Positions 21,560 through 31,490 of a stretch of 64,000 nt of DNA are shown piece after piece. The stretch spans positions 710,501 to 774,500 of the forward strand of contig OY757011.1 of the NCBI GenBank assembly GCA_963580285.1. Direction: 5' to 3'. The notes under the pieces are model-generated. The model ran no database searches, was not told where the DNA came from, and saw only the letters and a list, made by a program, of their open reading frames with translations. The stretch's first letter is position 1, and each line of letters begins with the position of its first letter. The DNA comes from Lucinisca nassula. Its lineage: Eukaryota > Mollusca > Bivalvia > Lucinida > Lucinidae. The position numbers and the translations under genes are program-made.

Positions 21560-21997
21560 GCCATTTCACCTGTTTGTTTATTTTGGAGTTTAACGAGCAA
21601 GCCAACACTGTTTAGGTCATAGCAGGCCGGTCAGTTTACCTATCCACACCTTTCCTGGGAAGGCCTTTGTGTAAGCAGTTAATTTGTACAGTGAACATCC
21701 TTTCGCCAGAAAGCTGATAACTGCCCTTCTTAATGGTATCGTGAACACCTTAGGGGAAACAACTCCTGCAAACGTGTTTTGTCTCCCATGTCAATAGGAG
21801 GAAACTCTTAAAGGAAAGTATTTGCTCCTGGGGAGCAAATTCTTACGTTTAAGGGTAGACCCTTTGTTCAGTGGGAACAAATGTCGGAAAAATGTGTTAG
21901 GTGTTCCCATTCCCCTCAAATCAGCGGAAGGGCAAGAATGATTGTAGAAAATATTCATGATCAATCTCATCGGAAGAATGATGCCAACCCAGGCAGG

Positions 21998-22151
21998 TGT
22001 AACAGGTGAAAAAAATCCAATTCACCATTACCCGACCGGGGATCGAACCCGGTCCGCCAGATCGACAGGCCAACACTCTACCGCGTCGCTATAAAAGCCG
22101 GCTTGTACCGCAACGCAGTACAAGTGTGCTATATACCTATACCCTATGACA
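21998..22151 (-). repeat. TRIM-1 3' LTR
   Basis: Contains the tRNA-like segment at about 22030-22105. It differs from the other LTR at about a dozen positions, so the insertion is not very recent. Confidence 0.8.
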
Positions 22152-22267
22152 TTCTCCCCATCCACATTGAAATTCGTCCTCGAATTTCTAGGAGTCCGAG
22201 AATCACGTGAAATGATACCCAAGGAGTTTTAATGCAAACATGTGGGTTATTTACGGTGGGCGCCAAA

Positions 22268-22420
22268 TGTAACAGGTGAAAAAAATCCTATCACCTTTAA
22301 CCGGCCGGGGATCGAACCCGGGCCGCCGGATCGGTAAGCAAACACTCTACCACGTCGCTATAAAAGCCGGCTTGTACCGCCAGGCAGTACAAGTGTGCTA
22401 TATACCTATACCCTATGACA
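22268..22420 (-). repeat. TRIM-1 5' LTR
   Basis: Carries the tRNA-like segment at about 22300-22375. It is followed (minus strand) by the primer-binding site. Confidence 0.8.
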
Positions 22421-22651
22421 CAGGTATCGAACCCCGTCCTCCTGATCATAAGTCTGGCGCGCACCGACTGAGTTACCGATAATTTAACCCGGAACTATCT
22501 CCAAGTCACGTGAACTACTTTGCAACCTCTTAAGGAATCTTTTTTTTTCCTACATAATCTATATTCTTTTGGATCCAAATTTTAACCTAGCTATAATAAA
22601 AGCTGTGTTATAAAACATAAAGATAGCATATAAGAAATAATTAACATAAGA

Positions 22652-22862
22652 TCTGTTGAGCTTTATTGTGACAAACAAAGTATCCTACAAAAATACTTTT
22701 TTGCCTTATTCATCTTCCTAGAACTACCCCTGATAATGCGAGCGTCAGCCAAGGGAAACGCAGTGCCATTTTCTATGCCTTTGGTATAGCGCGGCCGGAA
22801 ATCCACCCATGACCTTTCGATCCCGAAGCGGCCGCCCTACCACTGGTCTATCGGTGCCGGTT
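22652..22862 (-). mobile_element. tRNA-derived SINE (family A), second copy
   Basis: Same body and tail as 1476-1722 (CTGTTGAGCTTTATTGTGACA, GATAATGCGAGCGTCAGCCAA). The B box is damaged. Confidence 0.75.
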
Positions 22863-22917
22863 ATGAAAATGCCAATGTGTATACGCCAATTATACTTAAA
22901 ATTAAATTTTATTATCT

Positions 22918-23155
22918 AAATAGAAGTGATGGCAATGATCAGGAATCGATAAAATTAACCCACATCTCCCAGGGAAGGAAACACAAACATGAGCTAACTA
23001 GACCCAAATGGATATATCAATAGCGGAAAAGACAATTACTTTCCCACAAAATCGCCAACTGGCTATCCAAAACAAAAAGATATAATATTTAAACACACAT
23101 TCAAAGGCGAAGTATAACGCAAATAAACCGCGGCTAAAGAATCGCCTTGGAATGG
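22918..23155 (-). mobile_element. PLE 3' tail fragment
   Basis: Terminal tail from GAAGTGATGGCAATGATCAGG to GCCTTGGAATGG, cut off exactly where TRIM-2 starts. Confidence 0.75.
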
Positions 23156-23294
23156 TCTTACGACAAAGGAAAGAAGGAAAGAAGCATAGCCTGAAAAAAT
23201 TCCCACTGTGGTGGGATTCGAACCCGGGTCGCTCGGGTGACAGTCCAGTGCTCTAACCACTGAGCCAAAGGTCGACCCCCTAACGCAGTTGTCA
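23156..23294 (-). repeat. TRIM-2 3' LTR
   Basis: The minus strand starts TGACAACTGCG and ends TGTCGTAAGA. The tRNA-like part (23205-23275) has both promoter boxes intact. Confidence 0.65.
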
Positions 23295-23475
23295 GAGAGT
23301 GGTGATAAACCTATCAGCTATGCATATAATCTACCAAGGTGGATAACTGAAGGGAGGCAATGCGTGCCGTAACACACCCCCTCTTCAAGGAAGTCATCAT
23401 TTATGATGACGTGAGACCAACTTCGTCAAAAAGCAATTTTCAGCGAAATAAAGTCCGATCCCGGACGAGCCCCTA

Positions 23476-23620
23476 TCTTACGACATGAAAGCCGTAACAA
23501 AGGAAAGAAGCATGGCCTGAAAAAATGCCCCCTATGGTGGGATTCAACCCCGGGTCGTTCGGGTGAGAGACCACTGCTCTAACCACTAAGCCAAAGGGTC
23601 GACTCTCTGATGCATTTGTC
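23476..23620 (-). repeat. TRIM-2 5' LTR
   Basis: Longer than its partner by a short insertion near 23487-23497. The B box is mutated (GGTTGAATCC). The end near 23620 runs into a TCTGCG microsatellite, so its boundary is uncertain. Confidence 0.65.
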
Positions 23621-23662
23621 TGCGTCTGCGTCGTCTGCGTCTGCGTCGTCTGCGTCGTCTTC
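23621..23662. repeat. (TCTGCG/TCG)n microsatellite
   Basis: Short alternating TCTGCG and TCG units, directly seen. Confidence 0.9.
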
Positions 23663-24255
23663 GTCAACATTTTTAACGACATCTTCTCTGAAGCCACTGG
23701 GCCGATTCAGCCAAAATTTCATCTGTAGCATCCTTGGGCAGGGGGATTGAACGTTTGTGTTTTTAATGAAAATCGGCTCATTAGTTTGGTTGCTATGGCA
23801 ACTTAGAGTTTCCATAGACTTGTAATGGGGAAAATAGAAAAATGGCATTTACTGCCAAGCCTCTGCAGATATTTTGACAAAACTTTCCTAGAAATGTTCC
23901 ATAGGTAATCTACTATCTGCCGTATGATATTAGGCCTTCTGCTCATTTTTATTGGTACCATGGAAACCAAAATGCAAAAAATAGACAAAAAACACTTAAA
24001 AAATTATCTAATCAGAAACCATATGCTCTAGAAGGCTGAGACTTTATGAAAATATTCACCATAATTTGCCTTTACAGGTTTTGTGTGTTTTTTTTATGAA
24101 ATTTGGCCTTTTAGTTTTGTTGCTATGGCAACTTAGATTTTCCATTGACTTATAATGGGGAAAACTAAAAAATGGCATTTAATGCCAAGGTAATGCACAT
24201 AATTTTGACAAAACTTACATAAACATGTTCCTTGTGTAAAATTCTCTCAGCCATA
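23663..24255. mobile_element. Unclassified dispersed repeat flanking the satellite
   Basis: Contains two diverged tandem units that share TTGCTATGGCAACTTAGA, AATGGGGAAAA and TTTTGACAAAACTT blocks (about 23780-23900 and 24115-24220). Similar phrases reappear to the right of the satellite (26860-26960, 27070-27120, for example TTATCTGTAGCATCCTAGGGCA). The satellite therefore appears to lie inside one larger element of unknown type. Confidence 0.5.
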
Positions 24256-25980
24256 TGCTTTTATGTCAACCTGGGGGTCCCCTAGGTTGTGCCGGGGCCA
24301 TGCCCCGCCCCCCTCGACTTCATAAAATGCCTTATATCTCAGTAACCTTACAGATCCCAACCCCTAAACCATATATATTCTTGTTCCTTATTATAAGATG
24401 CATTAAGTGACACCAACCTGGGGGTCCCCCGGGATGTGCCGGGGACATGCCCTGCCCCCTCTATTTCATAAAATGCCATTTATCTCAGAAACCATTCAGA
24501 TTCCCACCCCTAAACTATATATATTCTTGTTCCTTATGCTAAGATGCATTAAGTGACACCAACCTGGGGGTCCCCCGGGATGTGCCGGGAACATGCCACG
24601 TCCCCTCCATTCATAAAATGCCATATATCTCAGAAACCATACAGATCCCCACCCTTAAACTATATATATTCTTGTTCCCTATGTTAAGATGCATTAAGTA
24701 ACACCAACCTGGGGGTCCCCCGGGATGTGCCGGGACCATGCCCAACCCCCTCCACTTCATAAAAGGCCAACTATTCCAGAAACCTTACAGATCCCCTGCC
24801 CTAAAACATATATACTTGTTCCTTATGATAAGACACATTCAGTGACACCAACCTAGGGGTCCCCCAGGGTGCTCCCGGGCCTTGCTTCACCCATTGATTT
24901 CACAAAAGACCATATATCTGAGAAACTGTTCAGAGCCCCACCCCTAAAACATATATATTCTTGTTCCTTATGATAAGACGCAATCAGTGACACCAGCATG
25001 CAGGTCCACCCAGGGTGCCATGGGCCATGCCCCACCCCTTTACTTCATTAAAATCCATATATCTCAGAAACCATACAGATCCCCACCCCTAAACAATATA
25101 TATTCTTGTCCATTATAATAAGATGCATTAAGTGACAGCAACCTGGAGGTCCCCCGGGATGCCGGGGATATGCCCTGACCCCTCCACTTCATAAAAGGCC
25201 ATTTATCACAGAAACCATTAAGTACCCCACCCCTAAACCATATATATTCTTGTTCCTTATGAAAAGACACATTAAGTGACACCAACCTGTGGGTCCCCCG
25301 GGATGTGCCGGGGACATGCCCCACCCCTTCCACTTCATAAAATGCCATTTATCTCAGAAACCATTGAGATCCCCACCCCTAAACTATATATATTCTCATT
25401 CCTTATGATAAGTTGCATTCAGTGACACCAAATTTGGGGTCCCCTGGGATGTGCCGGAACCATGCCCAACCCCCTCCTTTTAGTAAAAAGCCAAATATTC
25501 CAGAAACCTTACAGATACCCACCCCTGAACCATATACATTCTTGTTCCTTGTGATAAGACACATTCAGTGACACCAACTTAGGGGTCACCCAGTGTGCGC
25601 CCGGGCCATGCTCCACCCCTTGACGTCACAAAAGACCATATATCTGAGAAACTGTTCAGAGCCCCACCCCTTAACCATATATATTCTTGTTCCTTATGAT
25701 CACACGCAATCAGTGACACCAGCATGCAGGTCCCCCGGGGTGCCAAAGGCCATGTCCCACCCATTTACTTCATTAAAATCCATATATCTAAGAAACCTTC
25801 CAGATCCCCACCCCTAAACCATATTATATTCTTGTTCCTTATGATAAGACGCAATCAATGACACCAGCATGCAGGTCCCCCCGGGGTGCCACAGGTCATG
25901 CCCCACCCCTTTACTTCATTAAAATCCATATATCTCAGAAACCGTTCAGATCCCCACCCATTAACCATATTTATTCTTGT
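24256..25980. repeat. 145-bp satellite, ~12 monomers with 5-mer higher-order repeat
   Basis: Monomers of 144-146 bp read CACCAACCTGGGGGTCCCCC, CCATATATCTCAGAAACC, GATCCCCACCCCTAAACC and ATTCTTGTTCCTTATGATAAG in order. Monomers starting near 24563, 24708, 24852 and 24997 match those near 25286, 25432, 25578 and 25723 better than their neighbours, a period of about 725 bp (five monomers). No coding. Confidence 0.9.
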
Positions 25981-26275
25981 TATACCCCACAAATGAAATG
26001 GGGGGGGGTATATAGGAGTAAGCTTGTCGGTCGGTCGGTCGGGCGGTCGGTCTGTTGATTTGGTTTCCAGACGATAACTCAAAAGCGCTTCACCGGTTTT
26101 TATAATTTTTGGTACACTGATGTAACATCACAAAATACAGGTCAAGTTCGATTTCCACTACAATTCGTCAATTTTCGACATAGTTATGGCCCCTTTCAAG
26201 TGAAAAAATTGCAAAATGCCGCTGTTGTTCTATCAAGGCAGTTTTTGTGGGGGTATTCATCACCTTTAGTGATAG
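25981..26275. mobile_element. Insertion in the satellite
   Basis: Interrupts a monomer after TTATTCTTGTT. Starts TATACCCCACAAATGAAATGG, has a (GGTC)n run near 26030-26050, and ends near TTTAGTGATAGCTC, where the satellite resumes at TAGTTCCTTATGATAAG. The element class is unknown. Confidence 0.6.
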
Positions 26276-26720
26276 CTCTAGTTCCTTATGATAAGACTCA
26301 CCTTCATAATAGCCCATATATCTCAGAAACCATTCAAATCCCCATCCTATAATCACATATATTCTTGTTCATGTTTATTAGACACATTCAGTCACCGCCG
26401 TCTTTGGGGGTCAGCAGGGACCATTTCTCTCCCTGCCACTTCATAAAAGTGCCTCATATCTCAGAAACATCCCCACCGTTTAACCGCATATACTCTTGGT
26501 CCTTATGATAAGACTTATTCATTGACAACAATCTTGGGCTTCTCTTGGATCTGCCATGCCCGATTCCCTTCATTGCTTAAAAGGCCTTACATTTCAGGAA
26601 ACATACATATTCCCACTGATAAACCATATATGTCTTTGTTCCTTTTGATAAGATGCACTTAGTGACACCAACCAGGGCATCATTGGGTCCATGCCCCGAT
26701 CTCTCTACTTTATAAAACAC
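26276..26720. repeat. Degenerate satellite monomers
   Basis: Three or four decayed monomers with CTTATGATAAGAC, CATATATCTCAGAAACC-like and CCAACCAGGGCATC blocks and irregular spacing. Confidence 0.7.
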
Positions 26721-27214
26721 CTAATATTTCAGATCTCATTTGGGTATGGGGTTTGTTTGGGAGACTTTATAATTGGTATAATAAAATCATATCATGTTAT
26801 AATACATGGCTGCCATTGGGCAGTGTCCACCTGAGCTCTGGTTTATGAACTTTGGCTCTTTGGTTTGTTTGCTATGCCAAGTAATGAGTTTCCATTGTCC
26901 TATAATTAGGAAAATTGAAAAATGAAATTAATGCCTTTCAAGATATTTTGTCACACTTTCATAGAAATGTTCCTTCAATAATGTTCTTTTTGGCCTATTT
27001 GTTGCCACAGATGGGAAATTGTCCATTGTTATCTGTTTTCCTGCAACAACACATTCGAGCGACATCGAATCTAAAGCCACGAGGCTTATTGGGTCCAAAT
27101 TTTATCTGTAGCATCCTAGGGCACAGGGCTTCCATGGTTGATTAAAATACATTGCTGCCAGTGGGCAGTGGCCCCCTGAGCTCTGGTGAGCATTGTGACC
27201 CATGGGCCTCTTGT
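26721..27214. other. Right flank of satellite element
   Basis: Shares short phrases with the left flank at 23663-24255. It has two copies of a GCTGCCATTGGGCAGTG-like motif (26809, 27152) each followed by CTGAGCTCTGGT, ending in ATGGGCCTCTTGTTTTT. No gene seen. Confidence 0.45.
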
Positions 27215-27590
27215 TTTTAATATATATACTAAGTCACCATAAAATCGGATTCCGATAGAATATGTTGCAGGAGAGATTTAAGTCCAAAATTGAAACCTCA
27301 TTAGATCTTTTATGGACAAATCAGATTTCTTCCTGATCGTTCAAAGACTTTGTCGCAACATTTAATCACATGTTTTGGAAAGTTCAGTGGTGGTACATGA
27401 GCTTGAATTTGAAAAAAAAGACCGTGCTTTGTGTGGTCTTTTATGAAGTTTAGGTAACCAATGAAACGTAGGAAGCTTCCGTAACTTCTGTAACACATCA
27501 AACTTGGTGGCTGAATGACAAATGTGGTCATCAACAACAGCCCTCTCCACAGCCCAACACTTGGCCTTTCGTAACAGATACATCAAACTT
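27215..27590 (-). pseudogene. PLE fragments: RT C-terminus piece and RT fingers piece
   Basis: 27215-27300 matches the naiad C-terminal coding (CTAAGTCACCATAAAAT, GATTTAAGTCCAAAATTGAA). 27305-27590 matches the earlier RT region on the minus strand (the W-L-P-K-L-H-K-R-P-H-K-A-R segment). They are not contiguous in the parent element, indicating a deletion or two insertions. Confidence 0.75.
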
Positions 27591-28850
27591 GGGTATCAAA
27601 CTAGGGATTCAAGAATTTCATAGGCAGTTTGTTTTGGCTCCAGCTGATAAGGCCGCTAACAATGTGGTCGTTGTTTGACGGCTTCACTATGTTAACACTT
27701 TTCAGCAAGAACTTGGTGGTACTAAGGCCTATGAACTTCAACCTTTAGCTGTAGAGAGGGTTTAGTTGATGACCACATTTGGTATTCAGCCACCAAGTTT
27801 GTTGTCTGTGTTACAGAAGGACAAGACAAGCTTCCTACATTATATTGGTTACCTCAACTTCGTAAAAGACCATACAAAGCACAATTCATTGCAAATTCAA
27901 GCTCTTGTACCACCACTGAACTCACCAAATCATTAACTTGACATTTTACTGCCATAAAAAATATGTAATAAAATATTGCGTCAAAGTCTTCGAAAGATCG
28001 GGTAGAAATCTGTTTTGGTCTATAATAATACTAATGAAGTTTTAAATAAATTGAAATCCATGCGTTTTCGTGTTTCAAGTCTGTCTACGTATGATTTTTC
28101 CACACTTTACACTACACTTCCTCATAATCGCATGAAAGAAAAATTCAAGGATTTAATTGAATGGACATTTCATAGGGAAAACTCCCTCTATCTTGCATGT
28201 AATGTAAGAAATGTTTTGTTTTTTCACTTCTGAAGAGCATAAAAAGTACTTTATGGTCATGTCAGAAAGTGTGTGAAGCTCTCAGCTTTCTACTTGACAA
28301 AATTTACATTAGATTTTGTACTAATTTATTTAGACAAGTTGTGGGTATTCCGATGGGTACTAAGTGCGCACCACTTGTGGCTGATCTGTTTTTGTTTTGT
28401 TATGAGAGAGACTTCATGATGTCCCTTTCTGCTGAAAACCAGTCTGAAATCATTGAAGCTTTCAGCTCCACTTCTAGATATTTGGATGATTTATCAAATA
28501 TTGATAATACCTATTTCGATGGTTTGATCAGTCAAATTACCCCCCACCCCAGAACTTCAGTTAAAATAAAGCAAATTCTTCTGATACCGAGGCCCCGTTG
28601 TTGGATTTGCATCTATATATTGTAGATGGGTTTGTTTCTTGCAAAATTTATGATAAACGAGGTGATTTTGATTTTGAGATTGTAAATTTTCCTTTTTTTG
28701 GATGGTGATGATCCTCTTCCGCCATCCTATGGCGTTTGTATTTTGGCAATTAATTCGATTTGGCAGAGTGTGTAGTCATGTAACTGACTTCAACACTCGT
28801 AATAAATTGTAAAAGGCTAAACTTCTTAATCAGGTTTAGGGTGACGGTTA
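27590..28850 (+). pseudogene. PLE reverse transcriptase copy with TGA at a Cys site
   Basis: Plus-strand remnant starting at L-G-I-Q-E-F-H, then D-K-A-A-N-N-V-V-V-V followed by TGA (27676-27678), R-L-H-Y-V. It continues through Y-D-F-S-T-L-Y-T-T-L-P-H (motif A), G-I-P-M-G-T-K-C-A-P-L-V-A-D (motif B), R-Y-L-D-D (motif C) and broken C-terminal coding. Several frameshifts (near 27790, 28225, 28540) make it inactive. The TGA lies at the same codon as TGA 38857-38859 in the best naiad copy. Confidence 0.8.
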
Positions 28851-28854
28851 GGGG

Positions 28855-29190
28855 GACATGTGCTCTCCATATTTTTCAGTTCTGTGGTATTTTCCTTGCT
28901 TCCAAAGGATAGCCCTTTTATAGAACATATTTAACCTCACTACAGCTGGTGTGTGGGAATGTGTGGCGGTGGTAAAACGTCTCTCTGCCCTACATCATAG
29001 TGTGGATTATATTTTTTTGTCCTTTGGGATCATTGATTCCATTGTGGAGTTTTGCAAATATCTGAGGGTCACTGATGAGGCCTAATTGGCCGGAGCTGGC
29101 TGGTCTGGCCCGGAGGACGTGTGCGCTCCATGTTTTTCAGTTCTGTGGTGTTTTCCTTGCTTCCAAAGGATAACCCTTTTATAGGACAAA
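28855..29190 (+). mobile_element. Hammerhead-family repeat, tandem monomer-plus (~261-bp unit)
   Basis: The block GACATGTGCTCTCCAT...TTTTTCAGTTCTGTGGT starts at 28855 and recurs at 29116. Between them lie CTACAGCTGGTGTG, GTGTGGCGGTGGTAAAACGTC and a hammerhead-like unit. The self-repetition at both ends mirrors the 388-bp unit at 6539-6955. Confidence 0.7.
29066..29111 (+). ncRNA. Near-intact hammerhead ribozyme (one core box mutated)
   Basis: GGGTCA, CTGATGA, GGCC TAATT GGCC, GGAG, CTGGCTGG, TC, TGGCCC: the stems pair and the first core box is perfect, but GAAA is replaced by GGAG, which should abolish cleavage. Confidence 0.75.
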
Positions 29191-29194
29191 TTAT

Positions 29195-29520
29195 TTAAGA
29201 TTTAAGATTTAAGACCAACAGTGGAATTCGTTTCCGCTGACCGTTCCAAGGCGGTACTTCTGTCGCGGTTTATGTTTGTTAATGTTTGTCTTTGGGCGTT
29301 TGTGTCACTTAATAATAATAATATATTATTTTATTTTGGATAGCCTTTTGGCCATTTTGTGGGAAAGTAACTGTCCTTTTGGTTTTCCGCTGTTGGTGTT
29401 TCCGTTGGGGTCTGTTGCTTCATGTTTGTGTGTCTTTCCCATTGGTGTCTCTGATGGGAGCTGTGGGTTAATTGTTTCGGTTGCTGATCATTGCCTCTAC
29501 TTCCATTTATTGGTAGCATA
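29195..29520 (+). mobile_element. PLE 3' tail, 5'-truncated
   Basis: From GTGGAATTCGTTTCCGCTGACC to GCTGATCATTGCCTCTACTTCC. It is inserted between the hammerhead repeat and a PLE coding remnant. Confidence 0.8.
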
Positions 29521-30483
29521 AACTATGCAAAGCCTTTTCAAAATTTTATAGACCTCATTCTGATTTAATTTCAAAATTCAATACTGGACTTAAATCTCTT
29601 CAGCAACAAGGTCTATCGGAATCCGAATTTTATGGTGACTTAGTATATAAATTCAGAAAAATATATAAATGCAATGACTTCAGCACCCAGTATCGTAAAA
29701 TCATTCTTCGATATAAAAAGATTGGGTACAACATAAATGTTATTCGACAGACTGCATGCATGGTAGTTAACCCAATCGCGGTTGACACCTTTGCTTCCCT
29801 CTTTAATTGCACGCCGGTGGGCCAAGCCTTAGATTCTATGACGGTGCCAGCGTAAAGGCTTACTGAGAATTAGAGCGATCTAATTCAATGTAACGTTGGT
29901 TGGTGCCTGATACTCTGTCTCTGGTTGGGCCCATCGGAACCTAAATGTTGGATTTCATTTGCTCCGGCATTTCAGTGGTTTCTTGCTGTCGAGTCCTCAC
30001 TGTTGTTTTATCTCTGTGGTTGTTTGATTTTTTGTGTTCACGGAAATGTTGCTTAGATGAGGTAGGAGGCCTTTTGTGTCTCTGATGGGAGCTGTGGATT
30101 AATTGCATCGATTCCTGATCATTGCCTCTACTTCTATTCTTCATGCGGACTGAACAAATTATTTGTCTAAATCGCGACGGATGTAAGGGCGAGGATTGTG
30201 GCCACGTAAAAGCGATAAAAGCCCCCCCCCCCCCCGAAGGAATTCGTTTCCGCTGACCGTTCCAGGGTTTATTTTTGTTATGGTTTGTCTTGGGTGTTTG
30301 TGTCACTTATATTATTTTATTTTGGATAGCCTATTGGCCATATTGTGGGAAAGTAACTGTCCTTTTGGCTTTCCACTGTTGGGGTCTGTTTTTTTCATGT
30401 TTGTTTTTCTTTCCCTTTGGTGTCTCTGATGGGAGCCGTGGGATGATTGTATCGATTCCTGATCATTGCCTCCAATTCTAGTT
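29521..30483 (+). pseudogene. PLE copy: RT C-terminus and 3' tail with nested 72-bp tail
   Basis: 29521-29855 encodes the naiad C-terminus on the plus strand (F-Y-G-D-L, Y-K-C-N-D-F-S-T-Q, ending T-P-V-G-Q-A) with changes. The tail follows. At 30071-30142 a 72-base terminal tail fragment of the same family interrupts GGCCTT|CATGCGG of the host tail. A poly-C run lies at 30223-30236. Confidence 0.8.
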
Positions 30484-31115
30484 TCGTAGCTGAATGACAA
30501 ATATGGACATCAACTTCAGCCCTCTCTACAGCTAAAAACTGTTGTTTATAGGGCTTAGTGCCACCAAGCTCTTGCTGAAGATTGTAAACATAGCGAAGTC
30601 ACTGGAGCCAAAACATACTGCTTACGAAATTCTTAAATACATAGTTTCCTGATCAATCTCCGAGAAAGAATGATATAAATGATAATAATTTGGAAAGTTA
30701 ATTTGTGGTACATGAGTTTGAACTTGAAATAAACCGAGCATTGTGTGGTCTTTTATGAAGTTTAGGTAACCAGTGAAACGTAGAACGCTTGTCTTCGACT
30801 TCTGTAACACACCAAACTTGGAGGCTGAATGACACATATGGTCATCAACTACAGCCATCTCCACAGCCCAAAACTTTAGTTTATAGGCCTTAGTACCATC
30901 AAGCTCTTGCTGAAGCGTGTTAACATAGTGGAGCCGACAAACAACGACGTTGTTAGCGGCCTTGTCTCCTGGGGCCAAAACATACTTCTTACGAAATTAT
31001 TGAATACCTACTTAAAGCGGAAGTGAAGAAATCTTAGGTTTCGGAGGTAATAGGTTAGTATTTTGAGAGTAGAAAGAAATGCGTTTATTCAGTAGTTTCA
31101 AAATGATACGTTGGA
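30484..31115 (-). pseudogene. PLE fragment: end of CxC/start of RT, with Cys codon at the TGA site
   Basis: The minus strand includes P-G-D-K-A-A-N-N-V-V-V-C-R-L-H-Y-V-N-T-L. Here the codon equivalent to TGA 38857-38859 is TGT (30937-30939). The segment at 30484-30660 is a second partial copy of the next coding block. No full frame. Confidence 0.8.
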
Positions 31116-31437
31116 ATAGCATTTGGATTCTTATAGTTGACTTATAATATAGTTTTAGGCTAAGTAAAGTTTAAGGTAGTTCTTGATCAAATTATTATAT
31201 GTATTTATTAAAAATATGGATCAAAAGACAACAGTACTTTTAGAAAATGGGTAGAGTAATAAAATATTTATCAGCCCCTCGGTGTTTTGGACCACCTAAT
31301 AAACTGTCGCTTTCGGCCTTCGGCCTCGGATAGTTCATCGGGTAGTTCTCATAACCACAAAGCTGATCAGTTTGACTTTCTCCCAGAAATGTTAAAATAG
31401 TTATATGCTGTCATGTATTACAAAATGTATGAGATAG
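31116..31437. other. No recognisable feature
   Basis: Contains a short inverted GGCCTTCGGCC motif near 31315. Nothing else supportable. Confidence 0.4.
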
Positions 31438-31490
31438 AAGTGAAAGCGATACAATTAAGCCAACACTCCATTTAGAGACATCAAAAAGGA
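31438..31490 (-). mobile_element. PLE 3'-terminal fragment
   Basis: About 50 bases of diverged terminal tail, cut by the SINE that follows. Confidence 0.55.

Larger units (their letters stand above)
21998..22420 (-). mobile_element. TRIM-1: miniature LTR retroelement with tRNA-like LTRs
   Basis: Two direct repeats of 154 and 153 bp (21998-22151 and 22268-22420) flank 116 bp of internal DNA. On the minus strand each repeat starts TGTCATAGGG and ends CCTGTTACA. Just after the first comes TTTGGCGCCCACCG (22254-22267), a typical Gypsy-type primer-binding site. Just before the second lies GGATGGGGAGAA (22152-22163), a polypurine tract. CAGG flanks both ends. No protein is encoded, so mobility would need a helper. 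Each LTR holds a tRNA-like segment with A box (TAGCGACGCGGTAGAG) and B box (GGTTCGATCCCC) in the same orientation. Confidence 0.85.
21560..22480 (-). mobile_element. tRNA-derived SINE (family D), interrupted by TRIM-1
   Basis: The minus strand starts CGGTAACTCAGTCGGTGCGCG (A box) and GGGGTTCGATACCTG (B-box region). The body and the GTGTTGGCTTGCTCGTTAAAC tail follow at lower coordinates. The miniature LTR element at 21998-22420 sits within the B-box region with CAGG duplicated on both sides. Additional unrelated sequence at about 21770-21900 may be another insertion. Confidence 0.65.
23156..23620 (-). mobile_element. TRIM-2: miniature LTR retroelement with tRNA-like LTRs
   Basis: Direct repeats of 139 and 145 bp (23156-23294, 23476-23620) flank 181 bp. 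Directly adjoining the upstream repeat (minus strand) is TAGGGGCTCGTCCGGGAT (23458-23475), matching the classic tRNA-Pro primer-binding site at 17 of 18 bases. Each repeat contains a tRNA-like segment with A box (TTGGCTCAGTGGTTAGAG) and, in the left copy, a consensus B box (GGTTCGAATCC). I see no good polypurine tract and no target duplication, so the LTR interpretation rests on the repeats and primer site. Confidence 0.7.

Noticed and set aside
22030..22375. Functional tRNA genes
   Set aside because: A and B boxes exist, but acceptor and anticodon stems do not pair, and both lie inside LTRs.
23579..23848. Asp/Ala-rich minus-strand frame as a secreted or acidic protein
   Set aside because: The D/A repeat is just a TCTGCG/TCG microsatellite read in one frame next to a TRIM LTR.
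24853..26082. Repeated short frames in the satellite (HKEQEYI...RGG pattern) as a repeat protein
   Set aside because: The pattern follows from the 145-bp monomer; frames change between monomers because 145 is not a multiple of three.
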